From NCBI GenBank assembly GCA_020027635.1, contig JAHKKL010000092.1:1-6839 (forward strand): a stretch of 6,839 bases of DNA, given 5' to 3'. The stretch comes from Gammaproteobacteria bacterium (lineage in GTDB: Bacteria > Pseudomonadota > Gammaproteobacteria > UBA9214). The position numbers and the translations under genes were made by a program. Positions 5,122-6,839 of this stretch are shown here, piece by piece. Position 1 is the stretch's first letter, and each line of letters begins with the position of its first letter. The notes under the pieces are model-generated. The model worked only from the letters and a program-made list of their open reading frames with translations, ran no database searches and was not told the DNA's origin.

Positions 5122-6825
5122 TCAGGTGGGTTTGCGTGTCAGCCTGGGAACGCCGGGACCACCAGTCAGCGAGTTCAGCCGGATGATGGTATTTTTTCCG
5201 ACTATGCCATCGGCCGCAAGCCTGTTGCTGCGCTGAAACTCCAGCACCTGCTGACGCAGGCCGTCATCGAAATACAACGGATCCGGCGCCGCCAGGTCGA
5301 CGCCCTGAATGTGTTCAATCTGTTCGCGCAGCCAGCCGACGTCCGGACCCGCTGTCCCTGCCTTCATGAACATTGAGCCGTTCGGCGGTGCCTGCAGGAG
5401 CAGGATATAGTTGCCATGCCAGTATGGATCGACCTGCTCTGTCGGCAGGTTGTAGATTTCATCCCCGACAACCAGTTCGGCTACGGCATCATCCAGCTGC
5501 CGCAACACAACCGGTACCTGCTGTCCGGCTGCGGTGTCGAGCTTGAGTATCACAGGCCTGTCATAGAAACGCAGGTCCGCCCAGTTCCCGGTACCGAATG
5601 AACAGCGCATACCCTTGCTGTAGACGAACTTGCAGAAATCGGGTTTTACCTCGTCCGGCAAAACAATCGACCACTGGGCCAGCAGTGCCGTCCAGGCACG
5701 CCGGTAATAGGAATCATTCGCCGCGGCAAGCAGTTCTGCTAGGGATTTTTCGCGCCGCAGATCCGTTGGCTGTGGAGCCGGCACGACCTTGACGGCGGCC
5801 GGGACCGCCATTTTACCTGGTGCCGCGGCACGATCCCGCCCCGCTGCGGGTGGTGCCGCAGGCACCGGCGACGGCGCCTCCCTGCCATTGAACAGCGCCG
5901 CCCGGATGTCCATCCACTGCCAGGGGTGGTAGTAATAAACCGCCGCAACCAGCAGGACACCCGCAAGACTGACGAACGACGGGACGAGCCAGCTCTGTTT
6001 GCCGGACAACTCCGCGTCCTCCGCCAGCACCTCCCGTGCCGCCTTTTTCAAGATCCGCCCGTCGACCTGCGATTTACCCTCCACGTAAGCACCCAGCAGC
6101 GCGCGGTCACACAGTACGTTGATGAGGCGCGGAATACCGCCGGAGAGACGCCATATGAGGCCAACCGCCCGCTTGCTGAATACGATGTGTGATGTGCCGC
6201 AGATCTGCAAACGATGTTGTATATAACCGCTGACTTCTTGCTGCGCGATCGGTTCCAGGTGGTAACGTGCCGTGACGCGCTGCGCCAGCTGGCGCATCTC
6301 ATCGCGCGCCAGCAGCGCGCGCAGTTCCGGCTGGCCGATCAGGATGATCTGCAGAAGCTTCCGGGTCGGCGTCTCGAGATTGGTGAGCAGCCGGATCTGT
6401 TCCAGCACCTCGGGACTCAGGTTCTGGGCCTCGTCGATGATCAATACGGTGCGCCGGCCGCTCGCATAGGCTTCCAGCAGGTGGCGGTTGAGGACATCTG
6501 TCAGGGTTTTGATGCTGTGGATATGGGTCGGGTAGGCGACCCCCAGTTCATCGCATACCGTGGCGATCAGTTCCTCGGCCGTGACCTTGGGATTGAGTAC
6601 CAGCGCGACATTCACATTTTCGGGAATTTGCTCCAGCAGACAGCGGCAGATGGTGGTCTTGCCGGTACCCACTTCGCCGGTAAGCTGCACGAACCCTCCA
6701 CCCTCGCCCAACCCGTAGAGCAGGTGCGCCAGCGCCTCCCGATGGCGGTCGCTCATGTAGAGAAAACGCGGATCCGGCGTGATGGAGAACGGCCGCTCGG
6801 TAAGATTGAAGTGTTTCAGATACAT
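5122..6825 (-). CDS. gspA: Type II secretion AAA ATPase GspA (ExeA) with peptidoglycan-binding domain
   Basis: The 567-residue product is the normal size for ExeA/GspA, and the start MYLKHFNLTERPFSITPDPRFLY matches the family opening. It is an ATPase that, with GspB, moves or assembles the GspD secretin across the cell wall. The cytoplasmic AAA part (about 1-270) carries Walker A GEVGTGKT (50-57), Walker B VLIIDE (127-132), sensor region ILIGQPEL (161-168), probable Arg finger near R183 and sensor-2-like GIPRLIN (230-236). One membrane helix spans about 279-297. An Ala/Pro-rich linker (about 316-352) leads to a periplasmic domain at about 372-480 resembling the C39-peptidase-like region of GspA proteins. 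The C-terminal peptidoglycan-binding domain is at about 518-552 (DDGLRQQVLEFQRSNRLAADG then IVGKNT). All catalytic motifs are intact. No clear ribosome-binding site is visible in the 14 bases upstream; its promoter is outside the window. Confidence 0.95.
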   Translation of the reverse strand: MYLKHFNLTERPFSITPDPRFLYMSDRHREALAHLLYGLGEGGGFVQLTGEVGTGKTTICRCLLEQIPENVNVALVLNPKVTAEELIATVCDELGVAYPTHIHSIKTLTDVLNRHLLEAYASGRRTVLIIDEAQNLSPEVLEQIRLLTNLETPTRKLLQIILIGQPELRALLARDEMRQLAQRVTARYHLEPIAQQEVSGYIQHRLQICGTSHIVFSKRAVGLIWRLSGGIPRLINVLCDRALLGAYVEGKSQVDGRILKKAAREVLAEDAELSGKQSWLVPSFVSLAGVLLVAAVYYYHPWQWMDIRAALFNGREAPSPVPAAPPAAGRDRAAAPGKMAVPAAVKVVPAPQPTDLRREKSLAELLAAANDSYYRRAWTALLAQWSIVLPDEVKPDFCKFVYSKGMRCSFGTGNWADLRFYDRPVILKLDTAAGQQVPVVLRQLDDAVAELVVGDEIYNLPTEQVDPYWHGNYILLLQAPPNGSMFMKAGTAGPDVGWLREQIEHIQGVDLAAPDPLYFDDGLRQQVLEFQRSNRLAADGIVGKNTIIRLNSLTGGPGVPRLTRKPT

Positions 6826-6839
6826 GGATCTAACACCGC

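Overview
The window looks like a piece of a GC-rich proteobacterial chromosome. The gammaproteobacterial reading rests on a gspA-gspB pair (ExeA/GspA with GspB), a SlyD-type FKBP prolyl isomerase, an HU-family protein with a lysine-rich tail, and promoters that match the sigma70 consensus. A sulfur-oxidising or Chromatiales-like host is possible but is only an inference, from a rhodanese fused to cyclic-nucleotide-binding domains. No rRNA, tRNA, CRISPR array, IS element or phage module was found.

Layout, left to right. At 1-1515 (minus strand, running off the left edge) lies a large multidomain protein. It has a degenerate cNMP-binding fold, a canonical cNMP-binding domain, a rhodanese domain with an intact Cys loop, and a long coiled coil. 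A 321-bp divergent intergenic region (1516-1836) follows, holding two inverted repeats, a sigma70-type promoter and a sigma54-like match. Next on the plus strand are an NTF2-like/SnoaL-fold protein (1837-2274), then an AT-rich extended -10 promoter and a small HU/IHF-family DNA-binding protein (2582-2962) that ends in a strong hairpin. A convergent TerB-family protein (3016-3510, minus) follows. It is separated from a divergent SlyD-like FKBP isomerase (3877-4353, plus) by a 366-bp region with a perfect 15-bp palindrome and a consensus TATAAT box. The right end is a minus-strand operon: gspA (5122-6825) upstream of gspB (4370-5110), 11 bp apart, which converges on the FKBP gene.

How the genes work together. 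Only gspA and gspB form a clear functional unit: an inner-membrane AAA ATPase with a periplasmic peptidoglycan-binding domain, plus its bitopic partner, which together help the type II secretin assemble across the cell wall. The other genes appear to be single transcription units with their own promoters: nucleoid (HU), protein folding (FKBP), unknown or stress-linked (TerB, NTF2-like) and signalling (cNMP-rhodanese). Nothing in the window proves a new multi-gene system. The most unusual object is the cNMP-cNMP-rhodanese-coiled-coil protein, together with the divergent control region upstream of it.
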